From Aurantiochytrium sp. KH105 (taxonomy: Eukaryota; Sar; Bigyra; Thraustochytrida; Thraustochytriidae), in the NCBI GenBank assembly GCA_003116975.1, contig BGKB01000227.1, positions 1 to 64,000 on the forward strand: 64,000 nt of DNA, written 5' to 3'. The translations under genes were made by a program, and so were the position numbers. Within the stretch, counting starts at the first letter, position 1; every line of letters starts with the position of its first letter. The notes under the pieces were generated by a model, which had not been told where the DNA came from, did no database searches, and was given only the letters and a program-made list of their open reading frames with translations. Positions 1 through 9,553 of this stretch are shown here, in pieces.

Positions 1-120
1 TTTCTCTCGTGGACTCCGTGTTAATTAAGGTTAAGTCTTGGAGATTTGCTCTCGCAAATGTTTCCGTCGACAGAAATCACACGGGATCATACTTTTTGCT
101 TTTTTGCTTTTCTTTTGCTA
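1..120. other. 3' flank of the GCFC-family gene
   Basis: AT-richer sequence just beyond the stop codon of the minus-strand gene that ends at 121. Reading frames here are short and overlap each other. No feature is supported. Confidence 0.4.
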
Positions 121-2004
121 TTATACATTGTCAAGGTCACCCAGATGGCGACGAATCTGCGCGAGAGCTGCCCAGCCTTCGCTCGCATGCGTCTCAAGAA
201 ACCGCAGAGCACGATCTTCGAGTTCACCGGCGCTCGCGCGTACTGCCCGCAATGCTTCGTTTCGCGCGCGTAGCGGACTCCTATCTGAAGCCATCCATAC
301 CCGGGACGAGCGCAGCACGCCCACAATGAGCTCAAGCTGTCGCTCACAGGTCTGTCGTGCGTACCCTGTCGTGTCTTCAAAGACACTGGAGCTCAGTAAA
401 GGCACACCGAGAGAATCCATGCAATGCGTAAGCGTCGAGGCCGCTGCCTGTGCGAGAGCGTACACATGTCGCGAGACCCCACTCTTGTCCATTTCTTGCG
501 CAAGTGTTTGCGTTGCAAGTTCGCAAATGCGAAGGATATGCCTTGAGCTTGCCGTATCGCAAGCGTCCCATTCGTTTCGCATTCGCGTACATAGTGAGGG
601 CACAAGGTCGCGCGAAATGCTAGCGGCGACCACGCCCTCGATCGCGCTAAGCGCATCGACCCACGCGAAAGCAGGGCCCGCCTCGGCCCACGACGCGGGC
701 GGTACAGCTTTGGACATTGTGTGCGGGTCCCAACGCACAAGACAGGCATGAAGATAAGGTGCAACCAGCTCAGGAATTGCAAGCGAGACGGAGGCCTCGT
801 CAAAGTCAGCCTTGTTAGACTCGCGCCACTTGGCCACGTCTGCGACCCAGGCAAGGCTGTCAAAAGGCGCTGCGACATCCTCGAACACAAGGCCGAGCGC
901 CTTGAGTATTTGTGAGGCGCGCAATTCTCGAGCTTTGATAGCAACCAGATCACCCTCATCACTTATCAAGTTGGTCCCACCTGTCGCAGCCCATCGAGTA
1001 CTAGCATTGTTGACACGGTCACGCACGTCGCGCATGCGTCTTGCGCTGATATCGCGACCTAGCTCGTCGACCTCGCGCGGTCCTCTAGCGGATGAGTTAA
1101 GCAGGCGCTTGGGAAATCGAGGTCCACAGTTCTCGAGGTTCGTTGTCTCGCAAACAATCAGCATGTCGGCAACAGCTTGATGACGCGCGAACTTTCGCCC
1201 CCGTTTTCGATCCCTTCGGAGTTTGCCAAGACTCTGAAGCACTTGCTTCACCATGGGCGCCTTGTGTTTCAAGCACTCACGCAAACCTTCAACGAACTTG
1301 CGCCATTGCTGCCTTCGATCGTACTGTGCACAAGCCTGTTCTAGAGCCCCCCTGTGCTGCTCGAGCTCCTCCTGCATGCCAGCAAGCTCTTCGTCGCGCT
1401 TTGTCACGCGATATGTTGCCGTTTCGCTCTCGTCCCGCGCATCCTGCGCCAAGCGATGCACGCTTGCAAAAATATCACGACGGGCAAGCGTTGGTTTTTC
1501 TACGACGACAGGCTCGGCAGGCTGCTTCGCAATCGGGTCCATTGCCCCGCCACGCCGCATCAAGGCGTCCTCCCAGGCCTGATCATCCTCGCTGTATCCC
1601 ACGACTTTGGCGTCAATGTCTGGGTCGAGGCGAGGATCTGTTTTGTCAAAGCCATCTTTCATATCCACGTCGTCAATGTCAGCATCGTCGTGCGCCTTGA
1701 CTTTTTCGGGGCGGACGAATGTCTTGGCGCCGTCCGCATCCTGACGCCGCTCTTTCTTGCGACGACCCCGGCTCGCAAGGACAATCGTCTCGTCCTCCTC
1801 CTGGTCCTGGTCGCCTCTCTCGTGGCCCCCATCGCCGACCCCGCCTTCGTTGCTGCTGCTCGCCAGGGCAGCGGTGGCGGCTGCGGCGGGAGCGGCGGGA
1901 GCAGCAGCAGCAGAGTCCGCGCCTGCGCCTACGCCTGCAGCACTCAGATCCTGCGCCGCGAGGCTCGCGCCCTCTGCGCGCCTGCGCCGGCGCTTCTTGA
2001 ACAT
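121..2004 (-). CDS. GCFC/PAXBP1-like (ILP1-type) nuclear protein
   Basis: Predicted 627 aa. The chosen ATG gives MFKKRRRRR, matching the MFRKARR-type start of animal PAXBP1; upstream codons in frame are not ATG. After a low-complexity Ala/Ser-rich acidic N-terminus comes a coiled-coil-prone region (about 200-270) and the GCFC domain, with a recognisable LVAPYLHACLVRWDPH segment like the LxxPLLRLxLLxWxPL signature. Family members (PAXBP1, GCFC2, plant ILP1) are nuclear; ILP1 and GCFC2 partner with NTR1/TFIP11 in spliceosome disassembly. That role is inferred from the family. The protein is shorter than human PAXBP1 (about 900 aa), mostly in the N-terminal half. It lies tail-to-head with the FAR gene (175-bp gap), one of the few same-strand neighbours here. 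Confidence 0.75.
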   Translation of the reverse strand: MFKKRRRRRAEGASLAAQDLSAAGVGAGADSAAAAPAAPAAAATAALASSSNEGGVGDGGHERGDQDQEEDETIVLASRGRRKKERRQDADGAKTFVRPEKVKAHDDADIDDVDMKDGFDKTDPRLDPDIDAKVVGYSEDDQAWEDALMRRGGAMDPIAKQPAEPVVVEKPTLARRDIFASVHRLAQDARDESETATYRVTKRDEELAGMQEELEQHRGALEQACAQYDRRQQWRKFVEGLRECLKHKAPMVKQVLQSLGKLRRDRKRGRKFARHQAVADMLIVCETTNLENCGPRFPKRLLNSSARGPREVDELGRDISARRMRDVRDRVNNASTRWAATGGTNLISDEGDLVAIKARELRASQILKALGLVFEDVAAPFDSLAWVADVAKWRESNKADFDEASVSLAIPELVAPYLHACLVRWDPHTMSKAVPPASWAEAGPAFAWVDALSAIEGVVAASISRDLVPSLCTRMRNEWDACDTASSRHILRICELATQTLAQEMDKSGVSRHVYALAQAAASTLTHCMDSLGVPLLSSSVFEDTTGYARQTCERQLELIVGVLRSSRVWMASDRSPLRARNEALRAVRASAGELEDRALRFLETHASEGWAALAQIRRHLGDLDNV

Positions 2005-2179
2005 CGGGTGGGTCCAACTTGTTCGAGGTTTGTTGGTCGCTCGTCTCGCCCTCGATCGTTGAAGGGCCACCAGAGAACGAGAACTGTCGACAAGAGAATC
2101 AAGAATACAAGAATGACGCGGAGCGAAAAGAACTTTGAAAGCTTGATTGATTTATACAGGGTTGACTTGGCTTGGTGGT

Positions 2180-4600
2180 CTAGGCCTGGTCAAAGATATC
2201 TTGGTATGCGCGAAGTTGGGCGACATCTCCACTTGCGCGCAAAGTGGGTGCTTTGCCTTTGGGAGGCAGCTCGGGCTCCATGCGGTACAGTCCATTGCTG
2301 TAGCAGTGGCCCAAGGAAGGGGCGAGCCAATAGCTCCATGCGTACATCCGTCCCGTAGTCGAGTCGATGCTCGCCTCTTTGGTGACAATGGCGCGCTCGA
2401 TCATCTCCGAAGCCTGTTCCGGAGACAAGATCTCCATGTGATCAAAGTATGTGCGAGTCGTGCCCGGCAAAGCGATCATCTTGGTTCGCACCAAAGGCAT
2501 GTACACTGTGCTCACCTTGATATTCTCTGTGGCAGTCTCTGATGCAATGCACTTCATGGCTTCCGTCAAGGCGGCCTTGGAACCAACATAAGCCGAAAAC
2601 CGACCCGCACATCCTCGCTGGGCAATCGAACCAATGTTGATAATGTGGCCCTGCTTTTGCGCGCGCATTCCAGGAAGCAAATCGAGCGTCACGCGCATCG
2701 ATCCATAGTAATTCAGCTGCATCAGACGCTCAAAATCGTGAAAGCGGTCCCGCGTCTGATACTCTACCGAGCGGCGGATGGACCGCCCCGCATTATTCAC
2801 CAAAATGTCCACAGCCTTGTACTTGGCATTAACTTTGTCCAGCATCGCATATGTCGATTCGTCTTGAGCCAGGTCCGCAACAAAAACGTCGGCCGTACCT
2901 CCATTCGCCTCGATTTCGTCACGCACAGCCTCCAGCTTCTCGATCGACCGAGCCACAAGAAGCACGTGCGCTCCAGTTTTGCCGAGTCGCAGTGCCAGCA
3001 TCTTTCCGATACCGTCAGAGGCGCCAGTGATCATGACAGTTTTGCCGCGAACAGCAGTCTCCAAAGCCGTCGTCTTGCTGCGACCAGGGTCCATAAAGCG
3101 CACATAGTAGTCCCAAAGTCGCCACGCATAGCGGTCGAAGTGAGGGCAATGAATGTCCGTTCCTCCCAGCGCAGCGCGCGATTCGCAGTCGTCGTAGCTG
3201 GACTTGATCGCCATACAGGCCAGCGCCTGCTCCGGGATCTCAAAGAAGTTCTTGGCAACAACAGCTGGCATTTGCGCAAGAATGGGGATCTTCGCGATGC
3301 GATCCAGGAACTTTGTGTTGGCTAAGCTTTGCAAAAGCTTTGGTACAGAGGCAGAAAAGCCCGGCGCCCCAGCAGCTGCCGCCAAGGTATTCATGATCTC
3401 GATGGCTGACATGGGAGACGGATCAACCAGATGAAAGGTCTTGCTGCGATGGTTGGGCGCATCGCTGTGTGCAATGAATGCCATAGCACGTGCAACGTAG
3501 TCGACGGGGACAATGGGAACCTTGTTGCCTTCAAGAAAGGGGAGCACAGCCGACGAGGGTAACATCTTGCTGGCATTTTGAATGGGTTTGAAAAAGTGGT
3601 ACAGCCCGTCGATTTCGTCCGCTTCGCCCGAGAGGGAGCTCCCCACGATGATGCCAGGTCTGTAGACCCGAAGGTCGCCCTTGAAGCTGGCCCGCGCTAG
3701 CTTTTCGGCTTCGAAGGCGCGTTGTGCAGACGGATCCGAGAAAGTTTGTCCTTCGTCGAGAGCATCTTCGAACCAAACTCCCTCGTGATCACCAGCGACT
3801 GCAAGAGTGCTCATCAAGTGGAAGCGTGTATTCCACGCGCTGTGGAGCATGCTGGCGAAGTCGATCATATGCGCCGTGTCTGCGCACTCGGCGAGACTCG
3901 CGAGGTGGAAAAAGTGGTCCACGCTGATCGGTGTCGCATCCTTTTCTTCATCTTCTTGATTTTGTACATTGTTGCCCGTGAGCAAGTCTGCGATGCTCTG
4001 CTCAAGACCAAGCCCGACGCTGTTAAGACGAGCGTTGAGCGGAAGAAAACGGTCGCTGTTGGACTCGCCGCACCGCTGTCTGATCTTGTTGAGCAGGGTG
4101 ATGCGGGCCGAAGGCGATGTGAGCGCAAGGACGAGCGAGTTGGACTTGCGCGTGAGAAGCTCGGCAATGATGAAAGATCCAAGCAAAGAGCTCGCGCCTG
4201 TGACCAAGTAAATGACGCCACCGGCCTGCTTTGCTGCGCTGATACGCTGCGAGAGCTCTTGCGCCGAAATGCGAGTGTCGCCGTTCATCTCGCGATGGTT
4301 TTTTTGGCTTTTGGAATTGCCATCTAGGGGCGCGATGCTTTCGCGCGACTCACTTCCTGCTTCTCTGTGCCCCCCCTCCTTCATTTCGTCTTGATCGTAT
4401 CCGACTGGATCGAGCTGTTGCTGGAGCTTGAGCCCGCTGGCGTTGGCCAGTGTTTCATTGTCTCGCGTGTTCGGCTGGTCGATGAGCTTTGCGAACTGCG
4501 GTTGCATCGGTGTCTCTCTCGCGCGAGCGGGCCTTGTCGATCTGGCAAAAAGTCGCCGAGCGGCGCTGTCACACGAGGCGTTTCTCTTGAATGGCCACAT
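2180..4600 (-). CDS. two-domain bacterial-type fatty acyl-CoA reductase (FAR)
   Basis: Predicted 806 aa from the ATG giving MWPFKRNASC. Residues 129-500 are a male-sterility/FAR-like Rossmann domain and 518-770 a classical SDR domain. The order and many segments match Marinobacter FAR and mycobacterial FcrA/AcrA1: VYRPGIIVG, DGLYHFFKPIQ, VPIVPVDYVARA, VNNAGRSIRRS, DRFHDFERLMQLNYYGS. The SDR active site is complete (N630, S658, Y671, K675; cofactor loop TGASDGIG). In the first domain the cofactor loop reads TGASSLLG and the expected YxxxK aligns with AQRAF, so that site looks lost. Known enzymes (about 660 aa) reduce acyl-CoA via aldehyde to alcohol; loss of one site suggests an altered product (inference). 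The extra 125 N-terminal residues start Arg/Ala/Ser-rich and could be a mitochondrial presequence; an internal ATG at 4288 would remove them. Likely acquired from bacteria. Confidence 0.75.
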   Translation of the reverse strand: MWPFKRNASCDSAARRLFARSTRPARARETPMQPQFAKLIDQPNTRDNETLANASGLKLQQQLDPVGYDQDEMKEGGHREAGSESRESIAPLDGNSKSQKNHREMNGDTRISAQELSQRISAAKQAGGVIYLVTGASSLLGSFIIAELLTRKSNSLVLALTSPSARITLLNKIRQRCGESNSDRFLPLNARLNSVGLGLEQSIADLLTGNNVQNQEDEEKDATPISVDHFFHLASLAECADTAHMIDFASMLHSAWNTRFHLMSTLAVAGDHEGVWFEDALDEGQTFSDPSAQRAFEAEKLARASFKGDLRVYRPGIIVGSSLSGEADEIDGLYHFFKPIQNASKMLPSSAVLPFLEGNKVPIVPVDYVARAMAFIAHSDAPNHRSKTFHLVDPSPMSAIEIMNTLAAAAGAPGFSASVPKLLQSLANTKFLDRIAKIPILAQMPAVVAKNFFEIPEQALACMAIKSSYDDCESRAALGGTDIHCPHFDRYAWRLWDYYVRFMDPGRSKTTALETAVRGKTVMITGASDGIGKMLALRLGKTGAHVLLVARSIEKLEAVRDEIEANGGTADVFVADLAQDESTYAMLDKVNAKYKAVDILVNNAGRSIRRSVEYQTRDRFHDFERLMQLNYYGSMRVTLDLLPGMRAQKQGHIINIGSIAQRGCAGRFSAYVGSKAALTEAMKCIASETATENIKVSTVYMPLVRTKMIALPGTTRTYFDHMEILSPEQASEMIERAIVTKEASIDSTTGRMYAWSYWLAPSLGHCYSNGLYRMEPELPPKGKAPTLRASGDVAQLRAYQDIFDQA

Positions 4601-4621
4601 GGCGCTTGCTTGTTCTTGATG

Positions 4622-4701
4622 GATGATTCGGATTTGCGATGATTCGGATTTGCGATGATTCGGATTTGCGATGATTCGGGTTTGCGATGATTCGGGTTTG
4701 C
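4622..4701. repeat. 16-bp minisatellite, five copies
   Basis: Five tandem units of gatgattcggatttgc (the last two gatgattcgggtttgc), followed by a degraded sixth. It lies 22 bp upstream of the chosen FAR start, so it falls in the 5' UTR or promoter. Because 16 is not a multiple of 3, translating through it changes frame each unit, which argues against a start further upstream. Confidence 0.9.
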
Positions 4702-6217
4702 AATGATTCGCTTTTACTTCGTCGGGCCTTCGCGCCGCATTGGCATTCGCTCGCCAGAGTCGAAGAGGCCTGCTTTCTTGTCCCTCTTCGTCTGCCTCTC
4801 CAAGAGCCCGATCAAAGTCCCCAAATTGATTGAGGGGGCGCTGAATAATCTCTTCTTCTTTTTTTCCCAGTGTGAGTGTGCGCTCACAATGACTGGCACT
4901 TGCACCGACGCAAGGTATTCTCTCCATCTCTGCGTAAGAAGAGCCGATCAGGCTGAATGCAGAGACACGGCGAACTCTACTTGCTTAGATGGATGGCCCG
5001 AGACGGTGCTTTGTTCATACCGCTGCTGCTGCTGCAAGAAGCTCCTCGGACAACTTAGAGGCCTGCCTGTGTTGGTTGAGCGGGATTTTGCGTTGCGCAC
5101 CAAAATTCTGAGTGGACGGCTCTCTCCGAGTCTTTCTTTTCACCGGCCAGCCAGCGAGCGACCAACCCGTTACTCGAGTTTGAAGGCAACCGGCGCCAGA
5201 GTCAGGAGTTGTGCAGCGTGAAGCGCGCGCTGGCTGATCGTACGTCGCGCAGAAAGAAAATCGTACTGCCTTGACAGTCAGTCTGACCGACCTAGTCGTC
5301 ACGATCTTGAGGGCGAAGAGATTCTTCAGATTTTGAGAAGTCAATCACTGCCAGAGCCAGCCGTGATGACCGATAAGACAGGTGGCACTCATTTCTTCGA
5401 TACGTCACCGCAGAGTACGCACGTCGTTCAAAGTGACCAATGATACGATTTTCCGTGCCGAGTCATTTGTTTTTTTGTTTATGAAGCGCTTCGTCATCAG
5501 TCGTCGACGACGGATCGATCACCAACGCAGGCTTCTCACGCGAGAATTATTTGGCTGGCGCTGATGCTGGGTGAATTAACAGTGGTTAAAATGTGCACGG
5601 GTTGGCCAAGATCGGCGTTGATGTGGGGAAGAGGTTGCGCTCGGCTTGTCGGTCTGCCTCGAGCACTCCGCTTGAGCGAGTTGACAAAAAAAATAATAAG
5701 CCTTTAGAAGCAAGTCTCTCGAGTCCGATAAACCAACGAGTGTTTCGCAAACCGGTCATTCAAGCTAGCATCAGTTGCAACTGGAGCTTGAAGCGCAATG
5801 GTGAGGCATCGTGGACAAAATAGAATGATGAAGAAGCAGTCGCACCTATTCCAAAGAAAAAGAGACCTAGTGCCTGTCTCGCTGCCAGAGCAAGAGACCC
5901 TTCCCATCGATGATGTAGCTGATTAGCTCTTACATGGTAGTGATCACCCGCCCTTTCCGTACACGAAAGCAAGCTTGAGCTCAAGCCCGCGACTGTATCT
6001 GTGAACGCATCTCGCAGAAGTTTGATCCGAGATGTTTGCCGTCAACATTTGCTTAAAGACAGACGCTCCAAGCAATGAGGATAAGGCTAGACTGGGGTAT
6101 CCAGAAACAGCGCCCGCATGTGATTGCGGTGCAACCTATGTCTATACCAGTCTTCCCATTCTACCAATCTCCATTCTACTACTACCAATCTCTCTGTCTC
6201 CTTCGGATGGAAACGTC

Positions 6218-6277
6218 GCTCGCGCGCGAGTGGGCCTTGATGATCTGGCAAAAAGCCGCCGCCGCTGGCACACGAGA
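6218..6277 (-). other. diverged copy of the FAR leader-coding segment
   Basis: About 60 bp aligns with 4519-4579 inside the FAR gene, sharing gatctggcaaaaag, gggccttg and cacacgag in the same order. Read on the minus strand, both encode a similar peptide: RRLFARSTRPARARE in FAR, RRLFARSSRPTRARA here. It looks like a remnant of a duplicated 5' coding segment in the epsilon-COP upstream region. Similarity stops on both sides. Confidence 0.5.
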
Positions 6278-6517
6278 CAGAAGCGACTTGCGCGTGGAGA
6301 AGAGCGACTCGTCGCGCGTGGCTCGCTCGCGCACGGGCGCGTAACTGTAGCTAGGTCGACAGCGCCTCGCCCGAGCGGCGAAAGGGTCGCCCACCTTGCA
6401 AAGGCAAGGCAAGGCAGAGCCTTTTGCATTGATCAAAAGAGCCAAGGAGTCGACAACCGCCTCGCCGCCGACTCTGCAAGGTGGACCGAAGAGCGCAAGG
6501 CGCGTGGTATCGTGACG

Positions 6518-7405
6518 ATGGAGCTCGACGAGCTGTTCTCGGTGCGTAACCTCTTTTGGCTGGGCAGCTACGATGCCGCAATCGAGGAGGCACAGCAGCT
6601 CCAGGCCAAGACCGATCGCGAGAAGATTGACCGCGATGTCTACGTGTTCCGCTCGTACATTGCCAAGGGCGAGGGTGCCAAGGTGATCGACGCCGTAGGC
6701 GACCAGGGCTCCGCGTCGACGGATGTTCTTGCCGTGAAGCTCCTCGCATCATTTGTGACGCAGCCGAACAATCGCGAAGCGGTGCTTGGGACCTTTACCG
6801 AATGGCTCAACGACGAGACCTCCAAGGACAACCAGATGCTTCAAATCATGGCGTCTACCGCCTTTGCGGAGGCCGGCGACACCAAGGAGGCCCTTCGGGC
6901 GCTGCGCGCAACGGGCAACCTGGAAGTGCATGCGCTTCGCGTTCAGATTTTCATCGGCATGAACCGCGTGGACCTGGCCACCAAGGAGCTCAAGACCATG
7001 CAGGACTTGGATGATGATTCGGCGCTCACGCAGCTTTCGCTTGCCCGCGTGCACCTCGCCTCTGGCGGTGAAAAATATCAAGAGGCAGCGTACATTTTCC
7101 AGGAGCAGATTGACAAGACCATGTCCAGCACGCTTCTGCTCAACGGCCTTGCCGCGAGTCACATGCAGATGAAGAACTTTTCTGACGCTGAAAAGTACCT
7201 CGAGGAGGCTCGTCAAAAGGACCCCAAGGACGTTGATGTTCTCATTAATAGCATTTCATGCGCAGCGAACCTGCGCAAGCCTCTGCAGCCCCTCATTGGG
7301 GCTCTCAAGGAGGTCGCACCGGGCCATCCTCTTTTGGAGCAGCTTGGTTCCTGCAAGTCTGAGTTCGACCGCATGGCTGCATCCTTTGAGGTCCCTGCAT
7401 CATAA
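6518..7405 (+). CDS. COPE: coatomer epsilon subunit (epsilon-COP)
   Basis: Predicted 295 aa (human COPE is 308), starting MELDELFSVRNLFWLGSYD, the usual N-terminus of the family. The protein is all-helical TPR-like throughout: a YxxAIEEAQ first helix pair, the DRDVYVFRSYIA segment, and C-terminal TPRs including LLNGLAASHMQMKNFSDAEK and a KDPKDVDVLINSISCAANL motif typical of epsilon-COP. It is part of the COPI coat and stabilises alpha-COP in Golgi-to-ER retrograde transport. It ends 618 bp from the convergent RER1 gene, which is itself a COPI cargo/receptor, so this convergent pair serves the same pathway. Confidence 0.93.
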   Translation: MELDELFSVRNLFWLGSYDAAIEEAQQLQAKTDREKIDRDVYVFRSYIAKGEGAKVIDAVGDQGSASTDVLAVKLLASFVTQPNNREAVLGTFTEWLNDETSKDNQMLQIMASTAFAEAGDTKEALRALRATGNLEVHALRVQIFIGMNRVDLATKELKTMQDLDDDSALTQLSLARVHLASGGEKYQEAAYIFQEQIDKTMSSTLLLNGLAASHMQMKNFSDAEKYLEEARQKDPKDVDVLINSISCAANLRKPLQPLIGALKEVAPGHPLLEQLGSCKSEFDRMAASFEVPAS

Positions 7406-8023
7406 GCTCTGTGTGACCTTGTTATCTTTTCGCTATCATCTTTTCATCGAGCTACTTTTCATAATAGCCAATCAATTTAGCCTAGATCGAAGCTTCTTGA
7501 TTCGTTTTTCTGATCAAAGTGAAAGAGAGAGAGAGAGAGCACGACGAAGAATATGATATAAGGGTGTCAGAGTACAGCGCAACACATTACTTGGGCATCC
7601 GTCCAGAAAAAGCAAAAGGATAGTAATGCAGCTGGAGAGAAAGCTCTGGTTTGAAAGAAGAAAGCATTTAGCTTGCCTAGCTACTTCCCAAGGTGAGGAA
7701 GGCTACGAAATCATATTTTGGGGAGAGCCAAGTAAGATGGGAAAGAGAGAAAAAGAGAATGCGCAAAGAATTATAAAGGTTGGGTCTCAGACTGTCCGGC
7801 AAGCTGGACACGCTCCGCAAATCCTTGTCTCGGCTCGCGCTCGCTCCAGCAACTAACTTGAAGGCCAGCAAACGGGCGAGCGACCGGGCGGTTTGGTTGA
7901 TTGGTCGGATATTCGCCCAGCAAAATTATTCTCACTCTTGTTCAAGCTAAACTTGCCCCCAGTTCCACTTTCCTTCCCTGGCCTCTACCGATGCTGCACT
8001 TGGATCGTGTCGAGCTAGCTCCT
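7406..8023. other. convergent intergenic region, COPE / RER1
   Basis: AT-richer 3' flanks of two convergent genes with a short (GA)n run near 7523-7540. I see no gene or RNA here. Confidence 0.5.
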
Positions 8024-8608
8024 CTACAAAGCCACACCCTTGCTGGGCGCTGCGCCAGGCGCGTTGAGCGGGTCCTTTTTGCTGTACGTCTTTTTGCCCC
8101 AGGAAACGGGCACGTACTTGTGCTTGACCATATGCGCGATCTGCTTGCGCATCGTCATGACAAAGAGAAGGATAAAGTAAACGAGCAAGATGGGCCAAAA
8201 CACCGGAATGTCGAAGAAACTGAAAAAGGTCATGCCGATGGAAACGACCACGGCGACCGTGGCCTTGTGCCAGAACTTGAACTCGGGGACGCGCCGGTTA
8301 AACGGGCGATACTCCTCGGTGTCCCTGCCAGCCGTCGGCAGCACGGGGCCCTCCGTCTCCGGGTCAACTTGCGGCGACAAGAAGCCAATGAACATGTTGA
8401 GCAGGTAAATGCCCAAACCGTACGTGACGATGAACCAGCCGTTGAGCATGTACACGCGGATCAGGTAAAACAGCAGGAGGCCCGCGAACGCCGCCCATCG
8501 CGCCTTGAGGTGCACCGTCGACTTGTCGAGCAGGTGCTGGTATTGCCTGCCGACCTGTGCCCAGAACTTCTCCACGGCCGACGCCGGCCTCGGGTCTCCG
8601 CCCTCCAT
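8024..8608 (-). CDS. RER1: RER1, ER retention/retrieval receptor
   Basis: Predicted 194 aa, the normal length of the family (human 196), from the ATG giving MEGGDPRPAS. Four membrane segments are visible (about 37-55, 59-77, 117-135, 136-155). Signature pieces include RQYQHLLDKS, RWAAF, YGLGIYLLNMFIGFLSPQ, EEYRPFNRRVPEFKFW and a C-terminal KYVPVSWGKK. RER1 sits in the early Golgi and returns membrane proteins to the ER by recognising transmembrane segments, using COPI. A longer upstream frame is only translated GC-rich 5' flank. Confidence 0.95.
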   Translation of the reverse strand: MEGGDPRPASAVEKFWAQVGRQYQHLLDKSTVHLKARWAAFAGLLLFYLIRVYMLNGWFIVTYGLGIYLLNMFIGFLSPQVDPETEGPVLPTAGRDTEEYRPFNRRVPEFKFWHKATVAVVVSIGMTFFSFFDIPVFWPILLVYFILLFVMTMRKQIAHMVKHKYVPVSWGKKTYSKKDPLNAPGAAPSKGVAL

Positions 8609-9553
8609 GCTGCCTCGCGCGCGCGCGTCCGCTGCCCACCCCGCCTCCTCCCGCCGCCGCTCTCGCCGCCCGTCTGCGCGCAGCAGCAGCAGCAGCCGCC
8701 GCCGGAGACTCTGGCGCGGGCTTTGCCGAGGTCGCGCTTCCCGCTGCCCGGCCGAGCGAGTAACGCACGGCGCCACGTCGATCGGGGCAGGCGCGAGCTT
8801 GCTCCTTCCTCCCTGCCGCGCTGCCAGCGTGGCCGCGCCCCGCGCCGCCGGGCCTCGCGAGCGCCGCCTGCGTCCGCTGCCGCGCCTGCCGCCGAGCGCC
8901 GTCTCCACGCGCGCCGCGCTCGCTCTGCTCTGCTCTGCTCTGCTGTGCACGCCGCGGCCGCGCAGCGCCGCGAGGAGCGCGAGCCGAGCCGAGGCGGGGC
9001 GAGCCGAGGCAGGCACGGCAGAGCTTAGCAGGAGCGAGGAGGAGCAGGTTGCGCCGGAGCGGACCTACATCGCACTTGCGGCGCGCGCAGGCCCACTTGC
9101 GGCGGCGGCGGGGCAAGTGGGGAACGCAGGGGAGGAAAGTGGGGGGAGGGCGGCGGGTAACGAGTATCTGCGCCGGGGAGGAGGAGGGGGGCAAGCTAGC
9201 CAAAGCCAAGAGCGCAGAGCAAGCAAAGCATTGAAGCAAGCGGCCGCGAGGGAGCGAAGGCGCGAGAGCGCGCACGCGAGAGCGGGGAGGGAAGAGGAGA
9301 GGAGAGGAGAGGAGGGCAAGGCAAGGAGGAGGAGGCCGACCGCAAAGAATACCTGGTGGCGAATCGCCGGGAAAGACCTGCTCTGTCCTGGACGCGAACA
9401 CCACGACGACGACCACGACCCTGATTGACCACGGACTCGAGAACGACAAGCAAGCTTGCCAGCCGTCGGGGAAACAGAGCAGGCTGAAGAAGAAGAAGAA
9501 GCAGAAGAAAGCAACGCGGTAGTGCGAGTCGATCGAGGTCTTCTTTTGCAAAC
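8609..9553. other. divergent GC-rich intergenic region, RER1 / WW-GT7
   Basis: Very GC-rich shared promoter region. It holds a (CTCTG)n pentamer run near 8928-8946 and a (GAGGA)n run near 9296-9314. Many long frames cross it in all six frames with Arg/Ala/Ser-rich translations and no domain; they are composition artefacts. Confidence 0.5.

Larger units (their letters stand above)
4601..6517. other. divergent intergenic region, FAR / epsilon-COP
   Basis: Shared 5' flank of two divergent genes. It contains a 16-bp minisatellite next to the FAR start and, at 6218-6277, a short stretch resembling the FAR leader. The long frame that runs from 6032 into epsilon-COP has no protein-like content before 6518. 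No other gene supported. Confidence 0.5.

Noticed and set aside
4601-4927. 109-residue longer FAR start
   Set aside because: It reads through the 16-bp minisatellite, has no similarity to FARs, and the ATG at 4600 gives a better N-terminus.
6032-6517. 162-residue extension before epsilon-COP
   Set aside because: The family normally starts at MELDELFSV; the upstream translation is low quality.
7901-9028. 375-codon plus-strand frame opposite RER1
   Set aside because: It is antisense to RER1 and GC-rich flank; the translation is Arg/Ala-rich with no domain, while the minus strand encodes a full RER1.
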